Notes: generated from the sequence alone by a model not told the origin. A stretch of DNA of 64,000 bases from Galbula dea (GCA_013399015.1 VWZX01010698.1:645635-709634), one strand, 5' to 3'; shown: positions 1-15,039, counted from the first letter of the stretch. Made by a program: numbers and translations.

Positions 1-3000
1 AGCAGGGGGTTTAGGGGCAAAGGGATGAGGGATGACCCCCCTCATGGTGGGTGAGGAGGCCCTGAGGCCACATGAAATACCTCAGGGTGAGCATCCCTCT
101 GGGATTCCTCACTCATGGTCACCCACTGCTCTAGCACAGCTCACTTGTGTAAAAACTACAGCCACCAGCATGCCACCAGACCTATCCCTTAAGGCTACCT
201 GACTGTGCCCAACTCTGCCTGCCCTAAGACGTCACCCTGGTGGTCCCTCAGCTCCCTTTTCCACCTCTGTCGGGCCATGGGACAGCCAGGAAAGCAACCC
301 AAGTCCTCTGTGTTTCTGGCAGTAATGCTAGGCTCCTTACTCTTGAGTTCTTGCTCACTATGGCACTAGGCTTGAAACATGCAAAAGGAATCAGATCAAG
401 CCATGCAAGTTCCCAAGGGACCAAACATTCCTCCTGTTTCTGGATCTTGTTCCTCCAAACCCAAATTGACCTTGCTGTGTCCTTTCAAAAGGTCAATTGT
501 AAAGGCAGCTAGCCTTCCAAAGCTTCTCCAAACCCTGCTTTTCAGTCCTTTACTACTCAGGTAGCACATAAGGGCTGTCCAAACATTGGGGGTCCATTAC
601 ACTTGATGCTGTGCTTACAATGGCAGTCCTTGCCCCAGAGAGTTTAATGTCTAGCACACATTAAAATGATGTTTAAAGTCTAAAATATGCTGTAACGAGA
701 ATTGCAGAAGGATCCAGTGATCAAACTAATATATATCCAACTCTAGTTATGCCACTTGTAATAATAACATATGCAATGCTGTAAAGCAGCCAAGAACTTT
801 ATTACTCTAGATTGACATCTGCATGAATGGAAGCAGGATTCAACCTTTCAATTCCTTTGTACAGAAGTATTGGTAGGAATGCTACAAAAAATGGTGTCAT
901 TAGCCTTTTGCTGTTTAATTCCCTCTGCTTATTTGGGGGAAATCACTGTGTCATTGCCCATCCTCCTAACCTCATCCCAAGTGGAAAACCTTTCCTGGCC
1001 TCAGAAAGAAGGCAGAGCACACTCTACTTACAGAGATGTTACAGAGAAACACAGGAAATCAGACAAAGGGAAACACCTTGAAGTACAACACACTGAAAGC
1101 TAAAAGCAGTCTTAAGGTTCAGCAGCTCAATATGAAAACTAAAAAACTGGGGAGAAAACCCATGGTGTTAAGGAGTTTTCTCAGTTCTGTTCATAAACAG
1201 CTTTGTTTCTGATCAAGTCTGGAACAGTTTACATGGAGAAGAGTTTGAAGAAGTACATATACAGACACATTTCTGCTCCATGCAACAGGATTTGCTGCTG
1301 CTGTAACATGAGAACAGCAACCAAGAACTTGGAGGACAGAAAGTTTAACCTTAATTCTGTCCTTTGATGCCTCAGGAAGGAAAGAAACGTATTCTGAGCT
1401 GAGGATTTCACTGTCAACATATCATCTGGCTGCAAAAGTCCCCATCTCCACCACTTTCCCAGCTGTGTGCCACTTTCCTCTGAGCCAGGCTGTGCAAGGA
1501 GTTAGCAATGAAACTGCTTGAGCTAGCTGTAGATTTGGTCTGAAAGGAGTTTGGAAGCAACTGCACAAACCACTGGCAGGCTGTGGTGGAAAGGAACCAT
1601 CACAGCAGGAGAACATCTAACCTGCAAGTGCAGGTTGGGTCAGTAGTCCCCTCAGCCCTCAAAGGCAGAGTTTTGTGCTGCAGACAGCATCTTCTCCTGG
1701 AGTTGGGCACACTACTTTAAAAAACTGCTGTCCCAAGTTTGTCCCAGTCAAAACAACTAATCTCACCAGTGCAGTAAGCCAGCTCTGCCCAAGACAGGGG
1801 CTGCTCAGCCACTCTGCTGGGAGAGCTGTCCCCTCCTGCTGCTAGAAGGCAAATGGATCCACCACAGTCTCCTGGCCTTCAGACAGCATGGCATGGCAGG
1901 GGACAGGACAGCTCCTGATCCGTGCAGGGAGAGGCACCCACTGGACACCAGAAAAGGCCAGATCAGACACAGGTTCTTTATGACTTTCTGTATAAAATGC
2001 TTCTCTATCCCTGACTGCTAACCTGTGCCATGCTGCTGGGCTGCATGATGACAAAGTCATAAGCCAAACACCCACCTGAAGCATCCTGAACACCACTTCT
2101 GGGCTGGGGAACAAAGCAATCTCCCATTCTGAAGGGCTGAAGATCCTGGGATGAGCTAGAGAGGTTGACAGTAGTGCACTTACCAACGACTTTCCTCATC
2201 TGCTCCAGGCTGCAGAATCCAAATCAGTGACAAGGTAAGCCTCAGTCGTTCCTCTGGGCTACAGAGTGCTGCTGGGAGCTGAGGACAGAGGGCTCTGAGG
2301 TCAAAGTGTTTCTTCCAGCAGCCCCTGCCACCTGCAGCATTAAGGTGCCTCTGGTCACTTGTCTGCAGTCCCTAGGGCCCCTTAGGGAGAAGTCTGGGGA
2401 GCTGAGGAGGGGTCAGCCCTGCTGTGGTGAAGCAGTGCTAGCACTGGGAATGGCTAAGGCAGATAGTGCTCAGCTGCTCTCCCACCAGGCAGCACCAAGG
2501 GAGCTGCGTCACTTGGATAAGCCTGAGATTTCCCAACAGTTTCCCACAGGGAAACACACCTGGATCTCAGGCTTGCTCCCAGAAGCACACACGTGCCCTC
2601 CCAGGGTTTGAAAAAGCCCTAGCACACATGGGCTTCACCTACCCACAGCTTCCCACCTCTCCCAGACAGAGCCCTCTTGCCCTCTGCGTGGGGCCAGCAG
2701 GTCCTGGAAGTTGTGCTGCCCACCCAGCCGCTGCCCTCTCTGCCGCTGGATCCTCCTTCTGCCTCCCTCTTCCCATCACCCACCCCTGTGCCCTGCCCAC
2801 ATGCAGAAACATGCTGCTTGCTCCTGCCCAGGCTGGCTGGTGCTTGCCTAACCACCCCATAAGGACTTCAGCCTCATAAACAGGCGAGCTTGGTTTCCTT
2901 CACATTTCTTCTGATGTTTGCTGTTCCCCAGGAGCACCTCTCCCCAGTTCAGGGATGCCTTAATCCTTCACACAGGAGATCTAGCAGTTGCTGTGTGTCA

Positions 3001-6000
3001 CTAGAGAGTGCCCAGCACAGCATGACCCATGTGAGTCTGCATGACCTGGGGCTCACCCAAGCAAAGCCAAGGCAGGACTCAGCAAGGATTCAGACCTGCT
3101 TCTCCTGCAGGCTTCCCAGGAGGGAACTCCAGGGAAGCAGAGGAGCTGTTGGGAGCAGAAAGCATATTGGGAAGGAGGGGGGAAAGAAACCCAACACATC
3201 TACCCAATCTCCTGAACCTGCAGCTGTCCCACATGCTGAGGGGAGATGCCTTTTTAGCTGGCAGCAGCACACGTGCTGGAGACACAGGGAGCAGCATACC
3301 ACTCATTTATAGCAAGCCAAGTGGGAGACACAGTTCCATTCTCCCTTAGTGATGACTCAGGAGCTGCTCCTCTGGGGAGGAAGGATGAAATAACGTTGAA
3401 TTTTAGCTGCTGTCAGAGCAGCTCAGATCATGTTGCTAGGCACCAGCTGCAGGAATCGCCTGCAGATGCTCTAGCAGGAGGGGCTGGGTCGGTTTATTGG
3501 GCTTTCCCAGTGCAGCCCCAATGTCAAACACCTCTGAAACAGGTAAAATCCTGTTCCTCATCCTGTAGGAACTATTGCACCATCTCCCCACGATGAAGGG
3601 TTTAAGTCGAGGGGCTGTAGCATAACAGAGGAAGGACAGCAGGTTAGCTCTAGAGACAAGGCTGCCTGTGCAGTAGCTGTTTCTGGAGTGAGCTGGGGAA
3701 GTAGTACCAGCCTGCTTGTGGAGCTGGGCAGGTGCCAGTGAGAACTTTCTCCCCTGTACTGCCCCATCTTTCTTATCAGGGTGATCCAAGACTTCAAAGG
3801 ATTAAATGGCTAAGCACTTTTCTTCTGCTCCTGGAAACAAGCTCTGTAGCTAGCTGAAGCTTTCATGTGCAGGCGTTTGCTCAAAAGGGCTCCTATCTTC
3901 TGGGTCTGCACAAACACTCTGTGATTTCCATCCTGCTGTTATGCAAGAGCACAACCAGATGAGGTTGCTTGTAAAGCCTGGGCTAGATACTGACTCCTCT
4001 GGAGGCTGCAGTGCTGCTTAGAGTGCCAACATACATGCAAGCCCCCAGGCTGCCCCACTGAAGAGATGGTTCTGTCTACAGCCAGCACGCTGCTTCCAGC
4101 CTCACCCAGAGGACGTGTCTGCCTACCTACTGCCTGCTCTGTGGTGAAAATGAGACTAGCTCTGCTACAAGGGAGTATACATGCAGATTCTAAGCACCTC
4201 TGAGGTTCAGGTCCTCTTGGTGGCACTTCCTGAAGGCTCCTTAGGCCACTAAGGCCATGACAGAGGAAGAATTTTTGCATGCAACCAGACTGTAGCTCCC
4301 AAACCTCTTGTCCTAAAAACAGAGGATCTGCTCCAGCTGCCACTGTGACATCCATCAAGAATCTTGCAGAGACAATCACACCAGCCACTGAACCTGTCCA
4401 GCCTCCCTCCAGGTCTGCTTTGCTGGAACAAACAGCAAGGCACTCGCCTGAAGAAATGAGGAACTCCCAGTGTTGCCAACGCGACTGCTGATACTCTGTT
4501 TCCATCCATACTAGTAGTGCTTTGCCTGCACAGTGCAGCCCACAAAGATCAGGTTACCAGAGGCAATTTGGGATGAGAGAAAGTACTCCACCATCAAAGT
4601 GTCAACTCACAGTCTCACTTGGAAAAACAGTGTAGACATTTTAGCCTTTAATGTAATAAAATAGGAAACACTCCTCTCAGCATTGGCTGTAGCTTTCAGA
4701 AGAGGATTTTTGCCCTTGCAGCCTAACTGATCTTTCATGTTTCGTGCCAGCTCCTCCTCTGTGGGGCAAAGCATCACTGTGTGATGCTGACCTGAATGAA
4801 GTGGTGCAGTTTTACACCTGGGAAGGGCACTTTGCATGAAGCCCTGTGTAGGTGCACCTGGCTTCTGGTTGTACGTGGGGTTCAGTATGATTGCTCTGGC
4901 ATACAAAGGGTGCTAAGGACACCAGCGAGTTTATTTGCATCCTTGGCAGCTACATGACTGTGGCTCTGCTGGGCAAGATTTACAGGTCCTCACAAGGAGT
5001 CAGGTGGTTTATTCCCAGAGTTTCACATAGTTTCTTCCCATGCAAGTCCAGACTAGCATGATCCTTAACACACTGACTAAACTGTCTGGATCTAGTCTCT
5101 GGGATCCAGTCAAAGCCTAGGGCTGAGTCTACGCACGTAGAACCTGACCAGTTCTGCCAGAACCTGTGTTTCCAGGTTCAGCCTTGCCCTCTGGGCCAAG
5201 CTAAGGACACAAAGCAGAATGTGCTATTTAATCTAACTAGATTGACATGTGAATTCAATTAGATTTAATCCACTCTCAATAAAATGTAGAATGTGCTGTA
5301 GAAAAATGGTGTTTAATCTTCCTCAAGCTTCCCTGTACGTGTCTGAGCAGAAGGCTCGCAGCATAGCCATGGGCAACCACAATGAAGTGAGAAGCCAAGT
5401 TTTAACAGCACCCAGAGGATGGAACTGAATCAGTGTCTTTGGATTTCTGCTGATCTGATTCAGAAGTTCTCCTGCCCCAAAACCTCTCTGTGTGACACAG
5501 GAGAGCCTGGGGAAGGCAGAGGAATGTGGGGAAGGCATGGTCACAGGGGCTCGTGACTGCTGGTCCCAACCCCGCTCCTGGGCTTATTCAAGAAGCAGCA
5601 GGACTTGTGCTGATGGAGTCCTCCTGCTCATTCATCTCAGTGCCCTCAGGAACTGCAGAGCTCCAAGTCTGAAGCTGGCTTCTCACCAAGCTGGGAAACA
5701 CCCCTGTGGCCACTGCAATGCCACCAAAGTGAAGTAGGCGTGTCCTTTAGGAAAAGCAGAGTGCCAGGCTTGCTGCTGGGGGCTACTCATTGAGAGCATG
5801 GCCAGATCCTCCAGGAAGACTGTACCAAGACTGATCCAGGTGCTACACTTGCTCCATGTGAGCTTACTCTGTGCACTGTCTACCACAAAAAGCAGAGTCT
5901 TGCACTGGCTTCCATAACATTTAGGTGGTTTGACAAAAGAAGGCTCCAGGGGCTCATCAAGAGGAAAAGCATACAATCATTGGGAAATACTGGGATATCA

Positions 6001-7735
6001 ACTATTCTGTGCAGCTCAAGTAATGTTAACTTGTGAGAAAGACAGACAGAAATGGCAAGAGAAGGAGAGGGAGAAGGCATTTTACTCCCCTCCTTTCTGC
6101 CTGCCCTGGATAAATGCAGCCTGGCTGTAGCAGAGCGCTGGAGGGCTAGCTGCCCAAACCAAAGGCAAATTTGAGATCCAGGAACTAAGATACCATCATT
6201 TGATCTCAGATTAAACAGTGGATGAGCACCACAAAGGATAGCTTAAAACATTTGGAAAGGTGTTAAGGAAAATCAAGCAGGATTAAACAACAAAATAGCT
6301 GCATTAGGCTAGAATGCCTCCCTGGATCACAGGGAGCCAAGCACCAAAGAGCCTGCCGGCAGGGCCAGACACACACGCTCGGTGCCGTGGCTCTGCAGCA
6401 TGCTTGGGGGTTGAGTGACTGACTGTAGAGGGAGAGCAGGACAACAGGACAGCTTGCTGTCTGGGGCAGGTGAGCTGTGCATGGATGCAAGCCATCTGGC
6501 ACAGCCAGTATCCCACCCCAGCCCCACCAATCCCATTCAAGGCTCTCTGGGTATGGTGCAAGGGCAGCTCTGGGTCCCTGCTGTCCTGAAGCAGCCTCAG
6601 CAGTGGAGCAGAAGGGACCACAGGGGATGCAGCTTGTGACTCCCACCAGCTTTGAAGCAGTGTTTTGGGAGCACCAGGACTGCCATGTGTACATCACTCT
6701 GGATGTAGGACTTTTGGCAGGTGCAAGAGATGCTCCACATCATCCCAGGCCCCACCACACCTGCACTGACCTCTGGGTACTGGGTCAGTCCTTAGCATGG
6801 CCTCACTTCTTGTGCTACCCTCACTCTGTATAGTGAAATACAGAGCAAAACTGAGAAGCCCAGAGCAGATTTCCTCCATCACCACAGAGTCACACTGATG
6901 CCCTGCTCTGCCAGGGGCAAAATACAACTGAGGGATAACTCGAATTTCCTCAGTGCTGTCCAGCTGTACCCCAGCACTTCTCATCCACCCTCTGAGCTAG
7001 AAACAACAGAAACTCACCCTGCACTGCACCAGTTTGTTGCTCACACTGAACTGCTCTCCCTCACCCTCAGGGGAGCGTGGCCACCTGCCAAAAACCCTTA
7101 TTAGGAAGAAATTATCCAGCAAAAATAGGTTACCTAGCTGTAAATGTGTGCTTGAGGATGGCAAACCCAGGGCACCGAGGCTCGGGCTTCTGAGTGCAGT
7201 GTGGCTGCTTCCCAGCATTGCTTTGGGAGCTTCTGGGAGCTTTCCTCACCAGCATGGCTTCTTTTCCTGGATTTGGTCTGGCTTTCCTAGGACAAACCAT
7301 CCAGCTCCCTTGAGTTTCTCCTCATTTGCAGCCAGCATGCATCATCACTAGCCATTCCCACAGGTTTTCTTGATGTCCTCTGTGTGTCTGTTTTGGCTAC
7401 TTTGTTCTGCAGCACCTTCAAAATGGGTAAAACACTGCTGTTAAATAGATGTCAGTCCCAGATGGGAAGCACCACCCATGAACAGTGACTGGGGACTGCA
7501 GCACTAGCAGAACCCCTACATGCTGGTAGCCACAGCTCAGCCCCAGGTTTTGCTCTGCTGCAGCTTTAGAAAATGCAGGGAACAGCTCTGAGGCTGGGGA
7601 CACAAATCTGTGCCAGAAGGATGCCAGGTCTCCACTGGGTCTAGGCAAGGTGCAGGGGGAGCCGATGGAGACCTGGAGTCCCAGAGCCAGGCACAGCTTG
7701 TTCCTGCTTGTGCCCACTGAGCCACAGCATCCCAC
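1..7735. other. Intergenic, no gene recognised
   Basis: Moderate-G+C unique sequence with many short open frames on both strands, none longer than 188 codons and none resembling a known family. I see no splice-consistent exon chain, RNA gene or full-length repeat here. Confidence 0.6.
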
Positions 7736-7737
7736 AG

Positions 7738-7895
7738 ATAGAATCAATCAAAGAAGGCCCTAAGATGGAAGGGACCCACAAGGATCATTGAGTCAAACTC
7801 CTGCCTATGCACAGGACAACCCCAAAAAACACACCATGTGTCTAAGAGCATTGTCCAGATTCTTCTGGAATTCTGTCAGGCTTGGATACACTTGG
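7738..7895 (-). mobile_element. CR1 LINE 3'-end fragment
   Basis: The plus strand reads the reverse complement of a CR1 3' end: GATGGAAGGGACCCACAAGG, then a stretch with CACAGGACAACCCC and GGAATTCTGTCAGGCTTGG. These are hallmark CR1 3' region words. The element is 5'-truncated, as most CR1 copies are, and diverged. Confidence 0.85.
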
Positions 7896-7899
7896 TTTC

Positions 7900-10800
7900 T
7901 GTGCTTCACAACCTCTCAAGTGTATGTATACACTGGTCTTTACCTGCAAAAATAAAGGTCCAGCAGACAAAAATTAAGCAAAGAGAGCAGAAGACCTAAC
8001 AGAAATGAACACCAGCCTTTCCTCCCAGTGGCCAAAGCCACCTCCCCACCACCAGCACTGAGTCACTGGCTTTACAAATGGGTTGTGCTCTTGTGAGGCT
8101 GGTACCTCTGCCACCAAAAAGCACCTTGCAACAAGGAAGCCCAAGACTGGGAAAGGTCCAAGTGTGGGACAGCCCCAAAGTGTGTAACTGCTTTTCCTCC
8201 TTCTTGTCTGAGGGACAGCAATCCTGCAAACCACAGCCTGTTTTCCAAGCAGCCCTAGTGCCAGCCTCAGCCACCTGGCAGGCACAGTGACCACGAATGA
8301 TTATTTAACAGCAGATTGCATAACAGAGTGGGGTAGATGTTACATTTCTGTCCCTGACCTCAGCCCTGGGACATCTCCTACCCAGAAAACTTACAGTCTA
8401 ATCTTTCAGACCTTGAGGGAGCAGCATTGGGCATCTGATACCATCCTTCAGAGACAAGTGGTCAGTGGGGACTGGGTACCTGGGCAGGCACAGACTGCCC
8501 AGCACATCCCAGGCCCCTGGAGAAGAGGAGGGAGCCTTATGTCCCACCAAGGACTTAGGTGTGGAGCCCAGAACCCGCCAAAATGCCCAGGCTAACTCTG
8601 CTCCCTGGGTAGCCATCAGAATAAAGCACTACACTTGCCTCTCCATGCCAGGATGAGCTGTGCTGGCAAAGTGAAGATGGATGAGTCGGCCTTGAGCAGG
8701 GCAAGCCAGCTCCAACAGCTCCTCTAGGATCCAGCCACACCTCAGGGGTCTAGGAGCAGCTGCTGCAATGGAATTAAGACTAACCATTAACCAGGGGGCT
8801 GAAGAGGTGTGATGCTCCCTAAGGAGCAGGGTGCTGCACTACTGAGCCTGAGGTCTGTGGGTGCCAGCACTGAGAGATGGCACACAGCAAGGCACAGGGA
8901 GCAGCACAGAGGGATGCCAAGTCCATGAGCTGCCACCATGCCTTACTTCTCTGCACCCTGCAGCAGCAACCAGCTATCAGAGCTCACCTGAAACCATGTA
9001 TTACCCAATTCTTTGGCAGGGAAGAAAGAGTGAGAGGATGAATTAATATATTTTTAGTAGGTTACATAAACAATTCACTCCAAAGCTATACAGTAACTGG
9101 TGGCAGAAGCTGCCAATGCTTTCACTGAGAAGTGAGCTGAACTTCTAACACAGGTAACATTTTGGCTGTTATAAAGGCAAACTGCCCTCCCCTTGAGTGA
9201 GCTGAAACTCAGCTGGAAGAAGCAGCTTTGTCTTGCTAGGAGTATTTGGATTTTAGAAAGCTAGTCTGCCTCATTTACAGGCAAAAGAGAACTGCTTTGG
9301 AGCTGGTTCTTGGATCTGAAAAGCCTCATGTGCACACAGCACAAAGCAAGATTAAGCTCTATCCTGGTGTGCTGATGCTGGCAGGTGGGCTGGGGGCTGC
9401 TCAGTCTTCCTGGAGCCTTCCTGGCTCTGCTCCAGCTGGGCAGCAAGGTCTCTGGTTGGGAGCAGCTTCTGAAGGAGGCAAGCTAAGTGTAGACACAATT
9501 TGAAAGCAGTAATGCTACAGGAACACTTGGGGCTGAAGCTGCCATGGCTATGCCTGGTCTCGCTCTGAGCAAGCCACTGCAGCAGCATCCCACTGTGCTT
9601 CTAGGGCCTGCAGTGCTCCTGCTGGCAAGGACAGCCCCTGCCTGGCCACCACCCCCTTCAGGGTGATGCAAGAGATGTCTTTGCACTTTGCCTCTATAGC
9701 AGACCAGGGCTGGCAGCAAACCCCCAAGGAAGGTAGCTTGGGATCATGCTGCAAGCCCAGGAGGCTGAGTGCTAGACATGGCAGCATGTTCACCATACAG
9801 CACAATATTTAACTGCTGTGGGCAAAGGCTTTGCCCAAGGAGTGTGTCTGGGTGCATGAGCTCCCTTACCACACATTCATGTAGCTGTGGTTACCAGGCT
9901 GCTCCTCCAGCTGTCTCTGAGCAAGAGTTTCTTACCCTGCTCAAAGGGCAGGAGCTCAAAGTTGGTTTTGCCATTTAATAACACTAACCCAGCAACACTT
10001 TAGTCCTTGAGGACAACCTGCCACATCACAGAGCAGGGAGCATTCACTGAGTCACAAATGTTGGAGGTGTCCTGGCACAGACAAGGTTGAGACCCCAGGG
10101 CCCACGTCTCACCCAGGCCAGCAGGGACAGATGGCACCATGCTTGCTGCCCAGCACAACTGCCTGGGGAGTGGGGATGCTGGCAGCTGCCCTGTGCTTTC
10201 AGCTCATACCCATCCCCAGCAAGAGAGCAAGGGCAGCACAGGGAGCAGCCCTGAAGTGCTCAAGCAGCTTGTGCAGAAGACACAGAGCACTGCTAGAAAT
10301 GCCAAACCAAATCCGAGTCTTCTTTTCCCCTGAGAGTTACAAAATCCATGGCCAAGGTTAAATACCAAAGAGAATGTGGCCTCTGGCCTGACCCTTGGAA
10401 AACACATGCCCTGGCCTGAAAGAAAGGAGCACAGACAAAAGGAAAACCAGAAAAAGAGCAAATCAAGAAGGAAAGCAGAGCAGGAACAAGCCCTGGCTGA
10501 AGGCAAGGAGGGAGAGCAAAGGAACAGCTTTCCAACAGGCTCAGTTCTTCACTGCACTAGACAGCTGCTCTGACTGATGCACCATCCCTGTTCTGAAAAC
10601 ATGCTTTAACCTGAAGTCTCCCTGCATCCTTTCTGGGAGCCCTCTGAGACACATATCTTGCCCTACAAGGGACCCTAATCTCTTCTGGGCTCTATTTGTG
10701 CCACAGTGACAGCCACTTTTGTCATGCCTCTCACCACACCTCTTTGCATTTGTGCAACAAACACTCCTCAGAGGTCCCAGGGCCACTGTGGGCACTGCTC

Positions 10801-13800
10801 ATGCCTTTGGTTGTTGGGTCCTTTTCCATTTCCATTGCTTCCAGTGGAAGCCATCACATTTGTCTAGTGAGATCTGTTCTTCCTAAGACAGGCTGCTGCC
10901 CATTCATCCATTGCTACTGGAAGGATCAAAGGAACCTGCACATGTTTGGAAAGGACGTCAGCTCCCTCAAGGAAGAGGAATGGAATATCCTCCCTTGCCT
11001 GATAAATTGCTTACACCAGTGAAATCAAATCCACGTTTCTGGGTTATCCAGTGGAGCTCTTTTGCAACACTGCTCTTAGGGGAGGGGAGCTCACATTCCA
11101 GAGCTGGCAAGATGGCAGGAGAGATTCAGACATTGAGTTTGCCAACGTGGAACACTTCTGGGTAATCCCCAGGCAAGGATGGGTTTCTGCAGAAACAACT
11201 TTACATGATGCCCTCTCCAAAGCAAAGCTGTGTTGGGCAAGGTATGCTCCTGCTGCCCCTGCCACACTCTACACAGTCTCCTCGCTCACAGATGTCTCTG
11301 CAAACAGCCCCACACAGGCTGGAGTGGTTGTCCTGGGGAGTAACAGAGCCCAAACTCAAGCACTTAGAAGTCCTTTTGCACATCTAGCAGTGCAGATGCT
11401 GTAGGAGAGCATCCCATGACCTCAAACAGCCTGCAAGCACAAACCAAAAGCAGTGCAAAACCTGCATAAGACAGAGTTTGTGCAAGGTTTCACTGTCCCC
11501 AGTTCAGCAGCCAGCCTTGGGCTGCAGGCTCCTGCTCCCAGGTGAAGTGCCAGGGAGAATTCAACAACACGTGGTCCCTGGCACTGAACTCAGAGCAAAG
11601 GGACCCGAGTTTCTTGCTGCCACCTGCTGTCCCCAGCTAGCAGGGCAGGCCCTGCTCAGCTCTCCCTGCCAGCACTGCCCCAGGGAGCCCCCAGCTTGGA
11701 CCAGGGTGAGGAAACAGCAGGACCTACTGCCCCCTACCAGCCCCTGCTCCCTGGGAAGCACTACAGGCACCCAAAGCCTGTTTTGTCCACCCAGACACAC
11801 CAACAGAGAAACAGAAGCAGTGGCTTCCACGGCCTGATTCTCCTGGTCACATGCTCCAAAAGTACCACTGATGCAACTGGGCCCTGATTTTCCACCTGCA
11901 GGAAGGAGGAAGCCTGCTGACTCCCAGCTGCTGCAAGCTGTTCACTCTCACTGGGAACCCAAAGCCTGTGCATCTTCCATCCACAGCTCAATCCTGGAGA
12001 ACAAGCCAAAAGGCAGCCCAGGTGACAATCTAGGCAGCAACTGGTGCAATGACCCAGAACCAACAGCAGAACTGTAGGTGCTTGGTCCCTGAACGAGGCC
12101 CATTGAGAACTCTGCCCCTTCCTCCATGTCAGCCTTTTGTATTTCAGATCAATCCAGGATTACATCAGCTGGACTGTGCCTAGCACAAAGGGAATTTGGG
12201 ACTGCACACCATCTAAAGCCGTTTTTGCATCCTTTCTATTACATATTTTACCACCTATTTACAGGCAGAACCCTAGACCCTGAAAGAACCAGGAGAGGGA
12301 GGAGAGGTAGGTGCCTGTTGTGAAAGGTCTGTAAAGAAGTAGTTGAAAAATGCCTTTGCACTAACAGCTGCCTCTGTCCTTCCCTGTCCTCACCTCCCCA
12401 CTCTTGCCAGATTCCTGGCAGAACCAAGTATCTCCTGGCCCTGTGCAGCTCAGCAGGCAAAACCCATGCACAGGCATGTTCTTCACACAGCCTGGGCTCC
12501 ACATGACAACCAGACCAGGGACATTCCTCTGCCAAGTGCTGACTTGCACTTGAGGACAAGGGTAGGCACACTGGCTGTGTCTGTGAGGACAGGTGCAACC
12601 TCCAAGGTCAAGCAAGCTGCATGGGCATGCTGCAGCAGCACACTGCTCCATTTCACTACCTCCCTAGTAAACCAGGAAGAACTGGGAAGAAAACAAGCAA
12701 GTCAAAGACCTTGGGCCTCATGGATTCATCCTGAGCAAGCCAAGTACACAGAGCTACCTTGTACCAAACCCAAAGCTACCTAAAAAGCATGAAAAAGAAT
12801 TCCACTTTGGAGCAGCAATCAACCTACCAGACACACATCTATGAAAGCTCAACCAGCCTTGCTCTGAAAGCTTCTCTGCTTTCTAGGCCAGCAGCACAGA
12901 CATTTGTGGGTGTTCTGTACTGCTAGCACAACCAGGAGCCAAAGGTGTGCCTGGGTTTCTCTTGCTCCTTTGCCTAGCTCCCTGTTAACAGAGCAGATAA
13001 GAACAGTATCTCCCAGGTGAACTCAATCTCTCCACCCACTGTCTCTTCAGATCTCAGCAGCAAAACTTGGTCTGGACTTGGAAAAGACACAAAGCAAAGT
13101 GCAGTGGTTATCAGCTTGGTCTCTGTTGCACAGCCCTAGCCACAAAGCTGATTCAGGATTATTGGCAGTGTGTTTTGCAAAAGGTGAACTGCCTACTCAA
13201 CAAGCTGCAAGGACAAGTGTGGACAAGTCTCTGAGCTCCTAATGAAACTCAGGAGCTCTAGGCAATTTCTTTTTAGGGTTTTGCTTTGTTAGGACAGACT
13301 CCCACTCTACTTGGTGCAGAAGCTAACCTCCCAGCAGGCAGACAAAACCTCATACACAAGGATAAGACTGTTGAGAACACAGATCCATCTTCATTTGATA
13401 GGATAGGGAAACCATGATATAGGAACCAGGGTACAGGCAGTCACCCAGTGACTGGGGAAATAGGCAATTTAAGCACCTCAGGAGGAGGACAAGGTAGGAG
13501 TAGCATAAGTGCTTGCAAAATGGCTTTACAGCAGCTTCACATGGAAAGTGACTGCTTCTAAAGCAGTTTAAAGATTAGCCCTTCTCAAACACTAGTCAGC
13601 TATGAGCAGCTTATGGGAGGTTAGTCTCCTGCCAAGGCTGTTGGGATGGCAGCATGCTACAAGAAAGAAGCAACTGTCCCCTTGGAACATAAAGCCTGAC
13701 TCCACACACATACTATAGATGAACTCATGCCATCAGGATCTCTGAACTGCTCTGTCCTCAGTGTGAAAGGAGGTTTTATCCTTAGCTGGGCATTTGAAAG

Positions 13801-15039
13801 GTCTACAAAGCAGAGTTTCTGGAAAGCTGAAGCTGTTTTCAGCAGCAAGAAATGGAGCTTGTGCTGTCAGTCTTAGTTCAGGAGCTACCACCCATTCCTT
13901 CCTGCCAGTCTAAAAGAGTGAGATCAGCTTCTTTTGTCCCTGCATCCCTGAATATTCCTGTGAAACTTCCTGAGAAATAGAGCAATGTGCAGAAACCAGA
14001 GATGAACAAGCTTTGATCAGAAGCTTTTTGAACCACTGAAGCTTTAGGTTACCATGTCTCAGACAGAAGCCATGCAGTAACTTCAAAAAAGATTAGCCAG
14101 GTCACTGTCTTCTGCAGCCTTTTGGCAGGATGCTTATCTAAAGAGCACTGATTTAATCTGATTTAGCAGTTCCAGTGCTGTGGTTAACTGAACAGAAAAT
14201 AGAAGCATAATCTATATTACATGCAAATCTCTGCATCTGTTCCTGTTTAAAATGGCCAGAAGTTTGCAATTGGATGATAGAGAAAGCAGTAACTAATATA
14301 AATTGTGCTACCCAAAATACCCAAAGCCTGCTGTAATAACAGCCTAAGTGACAGAAAATTCAGGAGTGGGGAGTTTTAGTAAGCAGCCACTTCAACTATT
14401 AACTTCTGGGGGCTTATCTGACTACTGCTCACTTAGATTTGAGTGGAGTACAAACATCTGCAATTTAACTTTCTTACTAGCTTGAAGAAGGAGGAGACCA
14501 CAGAGGAAAAATAGCAAGAGAAAATAATAAACAGGTAATAGCTTCTATAAAATTGAATGATTATGTCCTGTGTCCTGCAGCAACTGCCAACCTCAGCCAT
14601 CCTCCATGCTACAAGCCCATTTCAGTGTTTTGTTCTGAATTCTGCTATCCTGCCAAGACTAATTTGTATTACTGGATCTCAGATGATTTGGAAAAGAGGG
14701 TTAATTATCTTGCCTTTTTAATAGCTGCTGGCTCCCTGGCACATTCCTGCAGTGCTCCTCATTCCTTTGCATGAAGACCTCCTCAGTCTGCAGCTGCTCC
14801 ATGAACACAGAGAAGGAAAAAGTTAAATAAAACATGCCAGAAATTAAGACCTTGCATCAACAGCTGCAAGAGTCCAGAGGAAGAGCACAGAACCTATCTG
14901 AGGTAATGTGTGGCTCTAGCCCAGGAGCTGGCAGTGAAAGGGCAGAACAGGAAGTCTTGGCACAGGACAGATACCAAAGCTTTCTGAACACAAGAAAAGG
15001 GACTGAGGTTATTTCCTTTAGGCTAGGAAGATGCTGAAG
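7900..15039. other. Intergenic, no gene recognised
   Basis: Unique sequence with short, unconvincing open frames. From about 14,100 it becomes AT-rich, with transcription-factor-like words; see the separate entry at 14140-14720. No RNA gene seen. Confidence 0.55.
14140..14720. promoter_or_regulatory. Candidate conserved non-coding element
   Basis: An AT-rich block between more G+C-rich flanks with clustered factor-like words, including an octamer ATGCAAAT at 14221-14228 and several TAAT and GATAA-like cores. No repeat words and no open frame. The assignment rests on texture only. Confidence 0.2.

Noticed and set aside
3939..4505. A 188-codon minus-strand open frame in the left intergenic region
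   Set aside because: It resembles no protein family I know, has no splice context and overlaps other open frames of similar quality.
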